Shown here piece by piece: positions 39,301 to 49,913 of a stretch of 64,000 bases of DNA (positions within the stretch are counted from its first letter, which is position 1; every line of letters starts with the position of its first letter). A model generated the notes under the pieces. It was not told the DNA's origin, made no database searches, and saw only the letters and a program-made list of their open reading frames with translations. The DNA comes from Neodiprion pinetum. Its lineage: Eukaryota > Arthropoda > Insecta > Hymenoptera > Diprionidae. The position numbers were made by a program, and so were the translations under genes. The stretch is from positions 15,711,193 to 15,775,192 of the forward strand of contig NC_060235.2 of assembly GCF_021155775.2 (NCBI RefSeq), written 5' to 3'.

Positions 39301-42300
39301 CAAGTTTCGCACAATCAATTGACAGTTTGTTTTTATTTACTTCTTTGTTGATTTATTCCTTTTCTATTTCATTCACCCCTTTATCCTCGTATTGATGATG
39401 ATGCAATTTCCGCCTAACGGAAGACTTATATTGTACTATTTATTATACTATTTATACAACTATGTAACGGGCACTCGAGATTCAAGGATATCGTCTCGTT
39501 ATTCATCGGCACAGTCGCGTCGGTGGAAATTAACTCGCAGCTCGATAACTTTGCAGTGGCGTAACGCTCGATGTAACATGGAACCTTCTGCGGCCGGTGC
39601 ACCGGCGGTTCCTGGGACCTCAATTCCTCCAGCTCTTGTTATCAATTACGAGCGCGAGAATATATTGCAGAATATTATTACTTCGAATTCTTTTTATCGT
39701 AAGGATCATCGCAAGCAAACGACGATCATCGGTGGGATGGCAACGGGGGCTTAGTTGCGGAAAACACCTGCTCGTCTACCTCGATACGTCCAAGATTTTA
39801 CTTGGAGATTATGTTGAATCGAGGCGTCGAGTCATGTCGCCCCTTCCTGACGCGACTTGCCCACCTTTCTCAAGCTGCACAATTTTTTCACTGTTGCTGC
39901 GCCGCAACCATCTTCATTTTCTCTACGCGCTTTCTTATACCTACGACGACTCCGTGCTTTATTTTTCTTACCAATCGTTCAAAGCTTGGCATTGTATTTT
40001 TTTTCAACTCCTTCGGACTGTTGGTATAATACTTAATGAAAGTGGCTCAAGTATCCTGATCGTGGTCTGCTACAAAGTAAAAATTACGATCGATACACGG
40101 TCCTCAAATCAATAAGGCAACAGCAGCTCGTAAAATAAGATGAAATATAAATTAACGATGAATTGGGTAAAAAGGCCAGCGTACAACCGAATAGCACTAG
40201 TCGGGTTACGAATTAGTCATTACACACGTAACTGAAACCTTTCATAGCATACCGCGGTACGTACCGATTATAAGGGGTTGGTATTATATATATGACGCCG
40301 TAAACCAGGACAGCCCTGAGGATAACAAGCGGGTGACACCCTGTCGTAGGAAATTGTTGGTTTAGATAAAAATCTAAGAAACCTCCTGGCGGTCCCCTCC
40401 TTTTTTGCTGCGCACATTTACTGCAGCATTAAAACCTATCCTGGCGTGCGTGTCCTTCTACCCCGTTGCAATTACCAACAACACGTAGGTATAACAGGCC
40501 TCAGATATCCCTCGAGATTGACGGGGTTCCCTCGAACAACCCCCTTGTGATTTCGGTGAACACAACCCGGTCTACGAAAACCTTAACCTATATATATTGT
40601 GCGTGCAGCGCCTCGAACCCCTCTTCTTTGTTATCCACGCGAACGGCCGACACACGTTTTGAAACCCGGACGGAATCACTAATTGGAATGACAAGGCGAG
40701 CGATAAGGCGATAATGATCTTATCACATGTGAACAATCGACGCACATGTGAATTCACTTGATGCGTATACACGTCACGTCTCTTCAGATTAGAATCTCTC
40801 CAATAACTTTGATGCAGATCGTCTTCCAATATCATGTTTCTAATAATTTGAGTTTGTCACTCGCCGCTCTCGCTTTGTTCGGGCGGAAAACCTCATATTC
40901 GTGATCGCCTTTTCCCACCCTTGATACACAATGTACTGATACTTATAACGGACAGACAATAAGTAAAGTTGACAGGTGGCGATGAAACTCTTTGCACTTG
41001 GACAACTGACCGCGGAGACTTTATACGTGTACCTATCGTTTATATCACGGCTTGTTGTGATCCTTTCGTAACGGGCCTGTAGTATATGCACATGTCGTTT
41101 GTAAATTTTTATTGACCGGTAACGCCAAGCCCAGCGAAATTAGAAAGAGAGAGGAACAGCTGGAGCCAGCCTTTCTGTTGTACGACCGAAAGAGTGGGAG
41201 CAGGCAGCAGACGGGGAAAGCAATAAGGCAAGCGGATAGGTATACTTTTATGAGGGTACGAGTTTCCTCCGCCAAGTCACCGATTAGAGTGAGAGGTCCT
41301 GCTCTAGTTGCTGCTCTCTTTCTAATTACGACTTCAGCTCGGTGCACAGACCGCGCAGTCTATCTCTACAAGTCTGTGCAACGAACAAAGCCGAAGACTT
41401 GATGCAGTTTTGGTACGGCCTGGAGCGTCACCTTCTGCGACAGGTGCGCTGCAACTGCGATCTCTCATTGTTCTATGGCACTTGGTGCTTACACCTTTGA
41501 AACGAGGTGCAAAAAAGGTGGTTCCAAGCGACCTTGAAGACTACGGCCTATCTGGACAGGGACGAGTAAGTATCTTTTGTTTTGTCTTGTTAACGAAACG
41601 AGGACAGGAGGTAACGCGTACCTGCTAAGCACTTGAAGAAAAAAAAGAAGGACAGAGGTAAGAGCGTTCTTTTTTTCCCGCCTTCGCGCAATTTGTCCAG
41701 TCCATAGATTCCATTCGGATCAATTCATGTTGTCCACGAATTCTTGTGTTCTATTTATAATATTTTATTGCCCCCTCTGCTTACGACGATGATCAAGCAT
41801 TCGATATTAATACCGCTTGTTGTTCTGGACGCTCGTCAAGATTATACCAACTCCCTACCCCGGTACGTATCCCTCGATCCGGCATGACGAGGCGTGCTTT
41901 ACAAAGGGGTTTAGCGAACACGCGTGAGTCACGAGCTGCCCGGTCCCAGGAGAATGCTGCTCCCCCGAAACGCTGGACCCCCGAGGAGCACCGAAACCAA
42001 TAATCCCGAGGTTAGATACGTCCAGGCTAGCGCTTATTGTTGTTCATAAGTACCTTGGCAGCATCACGCCTGCATGATAACAACGAATCTCTGCATTTCT
42101 ATTATTGCTCAGCATCTAGCAGCTGGATCTTCTCACGATTCAAAAAACCATTTCCACACTTGAGTAAGTAAAAACTTAGCGAGTAAAGACTGATGAGAAT
42201 GCGGACTCGCGGTAAAGCATTCGCGACACAGGGTCGGAAAACGAATTGACAATGTCTCGGTACCAACGTATGTTAGAATTCATATATCTCTGAGGTTTAA

Positions 42301-42996
42301 GTGGTTTTCAACAGTTGTTATCGGAACTCACCTCGAAGCGGTCAACTACTCCTGCTGCTGGTCACTGCGGTGTAAGTTGGTTCGCTGAATTCAGACTACG
42401 CGCTGTTGGATCAGATCGCACGAGCGACAATATTTCATGCAATAAGTGTTTCCATTTTTCCCTCGTCTTATCTCTTTTTTTGTGCACCGACAGTGGCCAC
42501 ACCATTTGGTCACGTCCATTCATATCCGTACGAGTATGATTCCGTCTCTTCTGCAAGGGCCCCTCAGTCAGATTATGTACTATAATGCCACGTCCCTTCG
42601 CTACGCTCCGCTGCCAATCACTAGTTATTTGATTACGCTTCCCTCGCCTAGCTGCAGGGGTACGCCGCGCCGTACATATCAGACTGAACCTCTGCTAATG
42701 TATGAAACGCTTTTATCGCCAAGAACTGACAGACTACCCTCGGGGACGAGCGAGGAAGAGGCGCACAGCTGATACGCGTTTTTGCGCACGTCTCTCCCCT
42801 ATGCCGCATTTCTACTACAGGGATGAACGGGGTACGGCCAGCGATGACGGGGTAGGAAGTTGAAAAGTTCATAGTCCGGTCGTGATGCACGTGTGTTTTG
42901 CATGGAACTATATAAATCAATACCATTCTACCATCACTCGCAGTACTATACTTGCATACTCCGTGCGTATTTCAAATGCGTTTGATATGGTAACAC
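39301..42996. other. Gene-free stretch
   Basis: About 3.7 kb without recognisable genes. The frame of 172 codons at 39597-40115 overlaps others and has no known domain. Confidence 0.4.
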
Positions 42997-42998
42997 TA

Positions 42999-43273
42999 CA
43001 CGGAGAGAAAAATCTGAGAAAAATTACCCTTCTGTCTATAATCGTGATGTAAAAGACACCTAATGCATTTTTTATTGATGCATGTTACAAAAATTATAGG
43101 TTTTTATGAAAAAAATTACTACCTTGCTTAGAAACTATGTATTTCAGCAGCACAAAATTTAAAATGTGACGACGCATTTTTCCGATGCAGCACCGTAAAA
43201 ACTGCATTAGGTGTCTTTTACATCACGATCATAGTAACAGCAGGGTAATTTTTCTCAGATTTTTCTCTCCGTG
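42999..43273. mobile_element. mariner-type MITE, 275 bp, intact ends
   Basis: TA at 42997-42998 and 43274-43275 flanks CACGGAGAGAAAAATCTGAG and its exact complement. The inverted ends continue with few mismatches for about 75 bases per side (42999-43072 and 43196-43273), including GATGTAAAAGACACCTAATG. A TA target duplication and CAC-type ends point to the Tc1/mariner superfamily. There is no transposase frame. The high arm identity suggests fairly recent insertion or conversion. Confidence 0.93.
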
Positions 43274-43845
43274 TATACAAGTTTCGGAAATAATTTACAC
43301 AAGTAAATAAAATTTTTGATGAACATTAAAAAACCCGGTTACATCTGAAGCCTCATACCCGTTCCACCCATAGAAGTTTTAGATATGCTGCTGGCGCGCA
43401 ACACGAATTAAACAGAATTCTAAAACATACTACAGGACGCGGTCAAGAAGCGAGATAGCCTTATACGAGCGAGCTAGGTAAGCTCATGGTTCAAAAGTTG
43501 GCCTGCACATGACGGGGTCCCTGGGTTCGCTGGGGAATAGGAGGAGGAAATAAAAAGGGCAGGAAGGAGAAAAAAAATGAAATAAAAAGTGCAGCTCTCG
43601 GGTGAATCAGCTGCCTATATCACATCGCCTCGGCTCGACACGACTCGCGCGGCACATGCAGGCGTGCCGTGGTGCGTACCTACTTCACTTTCGCTCTCCC
43701 CAACGGACTTTATGCCCAGGCCACGGTATCATCCTGGCGTACGCACACGCCGTTCTACAATTACCTAATACGCATGTGCAAATTCAGATATAACACACGC
43801 AGCATCGTAGAACCGAAATGTACTCAGTGAAATAATAAGCGCATA
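43274..43845. other. Gene-free stretch
   Basis: No recognised feature. Confidence 0.4.
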
Positions 43846-44299
43846 CAGAGTGTTTATGTTGACTCTCGACAGACTTCTAGGATGTGTAGGGGCAGTCTGG
43901 ACGAGCATTTTGAAGGTATGACACCCATGGCCGAAAGTTCATCCTAACGACTGTGAAGGGCTTTGAAGGATTTGGTACCGCGCGCTCGTTCGTAGTATAA
44001 TAAATCAGATGCACCGTAGATAAGTTTTTTTTTTTTTTTTTTTTTAATTGCAAAGTTTATTATTTTGTTGACTTTACACTAGAATTTTATACTGTAATCT
44101 ACTGCTGAATAAAACATTGTGTCGAAAGTGATAACAGCTGATTCATTGCACTAGGAACAAGCGCGCGGTATCAAATTCTTCAAAGCCCTCCACATTCGTT
44201 AGGATGAGTTTCCGACCATGCGTGTCTTACCTCAAAATGCTTGTCCAGGCAGCCGGTACACACTCTAGAAGTCTGACTAGAGTTAACATGATCACCCTA
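43846..44299. mobile_element. Foldback DNA element, 454 bp, arms about 165 bp
   Basis: The left arm 43846 to about 44011 and right arm about 44135-44299 are reverse complements at roughly 80 per cent by eye. CAGACTTCTAG, GAGCATTTTGA, CATCCTAACGA and GGGCTTTGAAG are shared. Ends read CAGAGTGTTTATGTTGACTC and, complemented, TAGGGTGATCATGTTAACTC. TA at 43844-43845 and 44300-44301 is a plausible target duplication. A T21 run at 44025-44045 lies in the spacer. No coding capacity. The CAGGGTG-like end recalls several DNA-transposon groups, so I leave the superfamily open. Confidence 0.88.
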
Positions 44300-45843
44300 T
44301 ATACGATTGTTGTCGTCAATCGGATAGTCGATAGCCCTGAAGGGTCTTTCGGAGCTGTAGTTATTACTGCCGTTGAATGGTCTTCCCGCCTGAGGACATT
44401 CTGATTATTAGGACATGCGATCGAATCCACGAAAATGCAGATCACAAACCAACGTATGGTTACTATACTGCGCCCTCGAGGGATCATAAGCAAAATTTAT
44501 TCAAAAAACGATATAAAAAGATTCCGAGTTTTCCCGATTGCCATATTTTTTGCGAATATAGCGAATCTGTGGAGATGTGTTACCTATCCAAATCCCAAAG
44601 TGGGTCAACCTCTTTAATTAATTAGAGCCTAATACTTACATGTTGCTCTATGTATGTACGTATCAAGATTCACGTTCCCACGCTAAATTTCAGTCTTTTC
44701 CACTTGATAGACGAAGCACGCGGATACAGCGTAGCTACAAATGTACTTCTTACAATATAATACAGTTGCACACGTACGTGTACGCGAAAAGTATATAAAA
44801 CGTATGTAGCAATCCGCGCAAAGCTACATAATTGGAGGAAGAAGACGGAAAGGTGAAACAGCCCCTGTAAAGAACCCTACTCCCGCCATATGGGGCGACG
44901 CACAAGCAGACACACGATGTTCATATAACAATTTAATCTAATGTCGGACTACTGAGAGGTGAATTTATACGTAACTATAACGTACCCCTTCTTCCTCGAT
45001 AATCGAGGGATGCTACGTGCACGAGCCACGAGGCATATATACATATATACATATATATCGGGTCGCGCGAGTACGTCACGTGACCTGCAGGGGTTTTATC
45101 TACCCTCGGCATGTGTCGTCGTCCTCCTCGACGTCGACATCGTGAGGTGGGTCCGCCTGCATAACGGAATTGGGTGAGAAGAGGGGGGAGAAACGCGCAC
45201 GAGAAATGGGGACAGTGGAGCAGCAAGTATTGTGTAGAGCTCCAGAGGCCACGTGTCCTGGAACAGCCCTCGGAGCGGAGCTGAAATTAAGGGGTCCCGA
45301 TGTCACCCTCGCAGATCAAAACGAGCGTGTGGACCACGGTCAGTTGTTTAGCTTCGCCCTAGTCGTCACGTGTCATATTCTATCATTTTCTCAATATGTA
45401 AGTATAGGCAAGTCTACATACAACTGGCATGCCTTGGTGTTATACGATAGAATTGTCTATACTTCGCCTGGTTCTCCCTCTCCCTCTTCCTCACTCGCCC
45501 TTCCTGAGAAGAAGAAATGCCATCCTCTCTGCAAGCCCGACTTCAGCAATTGTAAATTTATTATCGAATCTGATCGTCGGAGGTTCAAATCTTCCTATTA
45601 CTAGAATTATTCACATGCTGTGCCGATCTGCAGGGACGTTCAGAAGAAGTAAAATATCCCCAATTGGATGAGTTGTATGCCTACAAGGGTTGCTTGCGAG
45701 CGGGCAGAGAGAAGAAGGAAAGAGAAGCATCATCCCTTAGTTTCTACGGCACATGCCAAATTTAATCCCCCAACGCTCTATTCGGCTTTGGTTTTAGTCT
45801 CGGTTTTAAGACAATTGGGTCGCCTCGACATGTATAGATGCCC
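44300..45843. other. Gene-free stretch
   Basis: TATACA-rich patch at about 45036-45060. A 144-codon plus frame at 45170-45604 shows no domain. No gene called. Confidence 0.4.
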
Positions 45844-46000
45844 GCAGTGGTTCTGAGACAGTCAATTTTTTGGACAAGTCGGTTACGTTGGCAATTCAGA
45901 ATCATCCCGCGGCGCCACCGCTGGCCGACCGTTACGAGCTGAGTGTGCATTGCCAACGTAACCGACTTTTCCAAAAAATTAGCCATCTCAGAATCACTGT
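45844..46000. repeat. Long hairpin, 52-nt arms
   Basis: The arms 45844-45895 and 45949-46000 pair with about six mismatches. Both contain GTCGGTTACGTTGGCAAT or its complement, and an AATTTTTTGGA block. The loop is 53 bases and GC-rich. Frames on both strands give similar peptides because the DNA is palindromic. It is a MITE remnant or a hairpin-RNA candidate. Confidence 0.85.
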
Positions 46001-46790
46001 GATCATGTGTACTGCAGGATGGAGACACCTCGGTAAGCGATATCGGATCGGACTCGGCAGTCAGTCGATCGATGCTATTCCTCTTTCCCCGTTTCCATTC
46101 GTATTCAGGGCCCAAATTTCACGTGTCAGGTGTAGGCATGCACGCACGTATGTGTCATAAACAACGCAAGTCTGCGAATCAACTTCCGATATCCAGGGAT
46201 GGAAAAGAAGCACTTTCGCGAGAAATTGTGCATACCGACATCCGAGGACCGAGTGAGCGGCAGCAGCAGCACCGGGTGTGCAGGGTAGTGTCTGGGTGGT
46301 TCGGTCATATCGATCCTATTCCTGTGCCTTCTATACGAAACCCAACGGGTCGGCCCTTTACGGGTAGCTCGTGCAGCCAGCCATGCTTGTGGTCCGCGCC
46401 AAGACTCACATAATTGAAACAGCTTTTCACGACAGTATTGTTCAAAGAAAGACGACAAACATAAGTGTAGGTTAAAAAGCTTATTCGATATCCGTGGAGA
46501 TTTACACACCTCGCCGGTCCGCGAAGTCGTCACGAGGTTCCGACTACGAGGCGTGATCCGGAAATTCCCAGGCACCATATTTTATATACCTCTACCATAC
46601 ACCTATCATCATATACCTTCTCCGTTTGACTTTTTTTTCCAAGATCGCGTAATTTTACTATGAATTGAATGCTAGACTCCAAGGGTCATATGAACCAGGA
46701 ATATGATGATTCGGTCTTGATCACACCTATCTGGATCGTATCTGAGTGAGTATAAATTCATCTGTAAACCTACATGAGATAGAACTATAA
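46001..46790. other. Gene-free stretch
   Basis: Short (CAG)n near 46260-46270. A 150-codon minus frame at 46126-46578 has no recognisable domain. No gene called. Confidence 0.4.
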
Positions 46791-47177
46791 CAGGATGGCC
46801 ACAAATTTTTGGGAAAAAAATTCCATGACATTACCAGGTTTTTCAGGACGTAAACCTAGTTTTCCCTGACATTTTGCCAAATCTAGTAAGTTATTAAAAC
46901 GTAAATCGTTCAGCTTATTAACTCTATATTTGGTTCAAATTCAATTTGAATTGAACAAAAATATGTACAAAAAAGTCAGTTTAAGCCAATTTGTTTTCTC
47001 GACGAAAAAAACTTACCTTGTCACCTCAAAAAATCAGTTCCAATTCCCATGATAGAAAACTGATGTTTTCAGTTTTTTCCATTACCAAATTAAAAATCCC
47101 CTGACAATTCCAGGTTTTCCATGACCCCTTTTAAATACCCTGACATTTCCAGGTTTTCCAGGTGTGTGGCCACCGTG
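46791..47177. mobile_element. hAT-like non-autonomous element, 387 bp
   Basis: Ends CAGGATGGCCACA (46791) and TGTGGCCACCGTG (to 47177) form a 13-bp inverted repeat with two differences. Inside both ends are CCTGACATTTCCAGG-like blocks in opposite orientation. CAGGGTGGCCAC-like ends are typical of some hAT groups. Flanks share TATAA (46786-46790 and 47178-47182), shorter than the expected 8-bp duplication. No transposase. Confidence 0.75.
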
Positions 47178-47802
47178 TATAAAATACAAACGTGCATGAT
47201 ATATTCATGATTATGATGCATAATGAATCGCCTTGAATGCGTCATAACCCGGTAGGAAGTAGTCTTCTACTCACGAGGAAATCCTAATAGTTAACGCCAC
47301 AATTTAGAAAGACTAACACACAGCTCAATCAGAGAAATTTCTAACAATTTCTCAAATTATGTTCATGAATTTTCGGTTTCTTTCTCACGAAGCATAATTA
47401 TATTCATGTATATGCACATGGTCATTAATTTGAGTTCAGAAAAATTATCGTCGTGACGGTCCCCCAAACCTGTTCCAAGACATTAAAAAATATAAAGATG
47501 AAGTTAGTTGTCTACTGCAATTCAGAATTTAGATTCTGGTACTGTTCTAGAAGTTTCCGGGACAATTAATTGAGAAACTCTATAACCTTAAACTCAATTT
47601 CTTATGAATTTATAGGGATAAGACAAGTCGGTTAAGTGTTGAATCAAAAATTTATATGGCAGTTTCAATACAGAATGAATTGCCTACGACTGCACGGTCT
47701 GTCTGCTAAAATAGGATAAATCAAAATAATACACTATTTGTCCACGGCTTGAGTAGGAATTTTTGTTTTTCAGAATAATTTCAGAATTTAAGGACACTTA
47801 AG
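47178..47802. other. Gene-free AT-rich stretch
   Basis: No recognised feature. Confidence 0.4.
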
Positions 47803-47978
47803 GAGCAGTAGACATCACGTACTTTGCACCTTCAAAATGGTCTGAAATCAAGTAAAATCCGTAATAAACCAAAGATATTCATATTTTGAAAAATCAACTC
47901 CCTGAAAGTCATTCTAAAATTGCTCAACAATGATTTTTTCCTGAGTATTTCGTTACGTTAAACGTAAACTAATTTCAA
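47803..47978. mobile_element. MITE copy related to the element at 58665, truncated
   Basis: Shares with 58665-58875 a run of blocks in the same order: TATTCATATTTTG / ACTTATATTTTG, ACAACTCC or TCAACTCC, AAGTCATTCTAAAAT, and CGTTACGTTAAACG / CGTCAACTTAACG. The terminal inverted repeat visible at 58665 is not preserved here. ACACCCTG near 48009-48016 may belong to another element's end. Confidence 0.65.
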
Positions 47979-49877
47979 CCACGTTGAAAAATAATGTGTA
48001 TACAATTTGAACACCCTGTACATCAATGCAGGAAATCCGTGCAACACCGTGCTTGCATTGATTTCCCAATTCAGTTTTAATTTCCAGATCAAGAAAGAGG
48101 ATTCAATCCTTTCTTGGCAGAATTACAAAGGTTTACGTAAACGTGAGTATCAAAGGAGGAACATGAAGAGGAAGAGAAAAAAAAGAACAAGGAAAAGCGA
48201 TGACTGATGCACGATGCGGTGGAGGGTCTAAATTTACCCGTAGCATAACTTCAAGAATCGAAGTTGCTCGCAGTTATGCTCCTCCTCTTCCAATGACTGG
48301 AGAAGAAAAGGATGCTCATCCTGTTTTCGTGACCTCACAAACTGCATATATATATATATATATGAGTAGGCGTTACTATCGCGTAAAATATATTATTAAC
48401 TACATGAGTTGGCGTCTGGTTTTCTCGCTACGTACAAAGATAAAAACTAATCTCTTGTGACAACAATTTCAATTCAATACATAGATCCGAACATACGAAG
48501 ACCCTGCCGGCTTAACCGAAGGGTGATTGACTAATTGGCTGAGTCTGGAAGCTCTGAAGAGCTGTCACGTTAATATTTGATCCCGAAAGTGGAGCGTTAT
48601 AGTGACAACCGATGATCATTCGCATCACTTGCCTGTTCGATATGCACATTTCCATTCTCGTACCTACAAATCTTTTTCTCTACCACAGCCGAAAAAATGC
48701 ACATGTCAATATGCTTCAGAGTACCGGATGGGGTCCAAAATTCTTACCGACCAAAATACTCGAATGAAAGAAAAGTAAATTTGGTTATTCGAAATTATGG
48801 TTATTCGAAATTTTTAACCCCACTCGAGAACACCGCCGTTACGGAAATTCACCAGGCAACATATTCTGGTTATATGACTGTGATATATGATTCGTTCAGT
48901 GGTCGCTTCAGATACAGAGCTCAGATAAGAAAAATCGGAGAATAGATTCCGGGGCAAGCAGTCGGCCAGCCTATATAATGCAAGCGCGACGAAACAGGAA
49001 GTCCAATGATGCTTCAACGACGATGCACAAAGCCCTGCAACCTGCCAGCCAACCAACCAGCCAGACAGCCAGCAAGCCAGTCATCCAGTCAATTAGTCAG
49101 CGATGAGATGAGAGCTATTCCTCTATTTGCTAACATGAAATGTTTACTCCCGATCAATTCGCACTCAACTATTTTGCAGTCAACACTTAAGAAGGTGTAC
49201 TTTGAAAAAAAGAGTTCTAGTTCCGACGAAGCAGAGGCGACATCAAAAAATGTAAAAGCCGAATCGCTCGGGGACTTGGTATACCTAAGTTATATGTATA
49301 GTGTGATGCCAGGTACATAGCAAAGTTTATCTTGCAGGTCAGATGTGCCGAGACGAGACGCGACGCGACGCGAGTTGGAGGTATTTAAAAGGAACCTCGA
49401 TAGAAAACCAGTTTTAAGGCATGCAGCGGGTTGCAGAGAAGCGTAACTGAGGTAGTAGCCTTACACGCCAGGCATCGACCACCACGCCGTCCTTATACCT
49501 TATACCCGGTGTGGTAGCTTGGCGCATTATGCCTTATACCCATGGCAGGTATGTTTATCCCATCGACGCCGACGGGGGGGGGGGGATAACTTTTCGTGAG
49601 AGCAGCTCCGCCAAGATGAAACTTATCGTTTCCGCCCTTAATTCGCCACGCACTTTTAACCTGGATAAAAACAAAATTCCTGACCGCGTTCAACTGCTAA
49701 ATCAGGATAGCGACAATTTGTCTCAAGTAAAATTCCCTGAATTTTCCAGTAAAAAAATTCAGAATTCTCTAATCTCAAAAACACATGGTATTACTTTGTT
49801 TTACACAAATAAATATAAATTGAACAACACCATTTCCGAAAGCTTGAAGGCGGTAAGAGAAATGATCCTTGAAAATT

Positions 49878-49884
<7 letters not shown>
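47979..49884. other. Gene-free stretch
   Basis: (TA)n at about 48346-48362, decayed (CCAG)n near 49040-49085, GACGC-type short repeat near 49352-49370, and G11 at 49574-49584. No gene. Confidence 0.4.

Positions 49885-49913
<29 letters not shown>
49885..49913. repeat. C29 homopolymer
   Basis: Twenty-nine consecutive cytosines. On the minus strand it is a G29 run able to form G-quadruplexes. Exact length may be unreliable in sequencing. Confidence 0.9.

Noticed and set aside
45540..45605. GGTTCAAATC resembling a Pol III B box
   Set aside because: No A box and no cloverleaf; not a tRNA.
45762..46160. 117- and 96-codon frames on opposite strands with similar peptides
   Set aside because: The similarity is produced by the DNA hairpin at 45844-46000.
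49006..49320. 104-codon frame with Gln-Pro-Ala-Ser repeats
   Set aside because: Repeats come from decayed (CCAG)n DNA; no domain follows.
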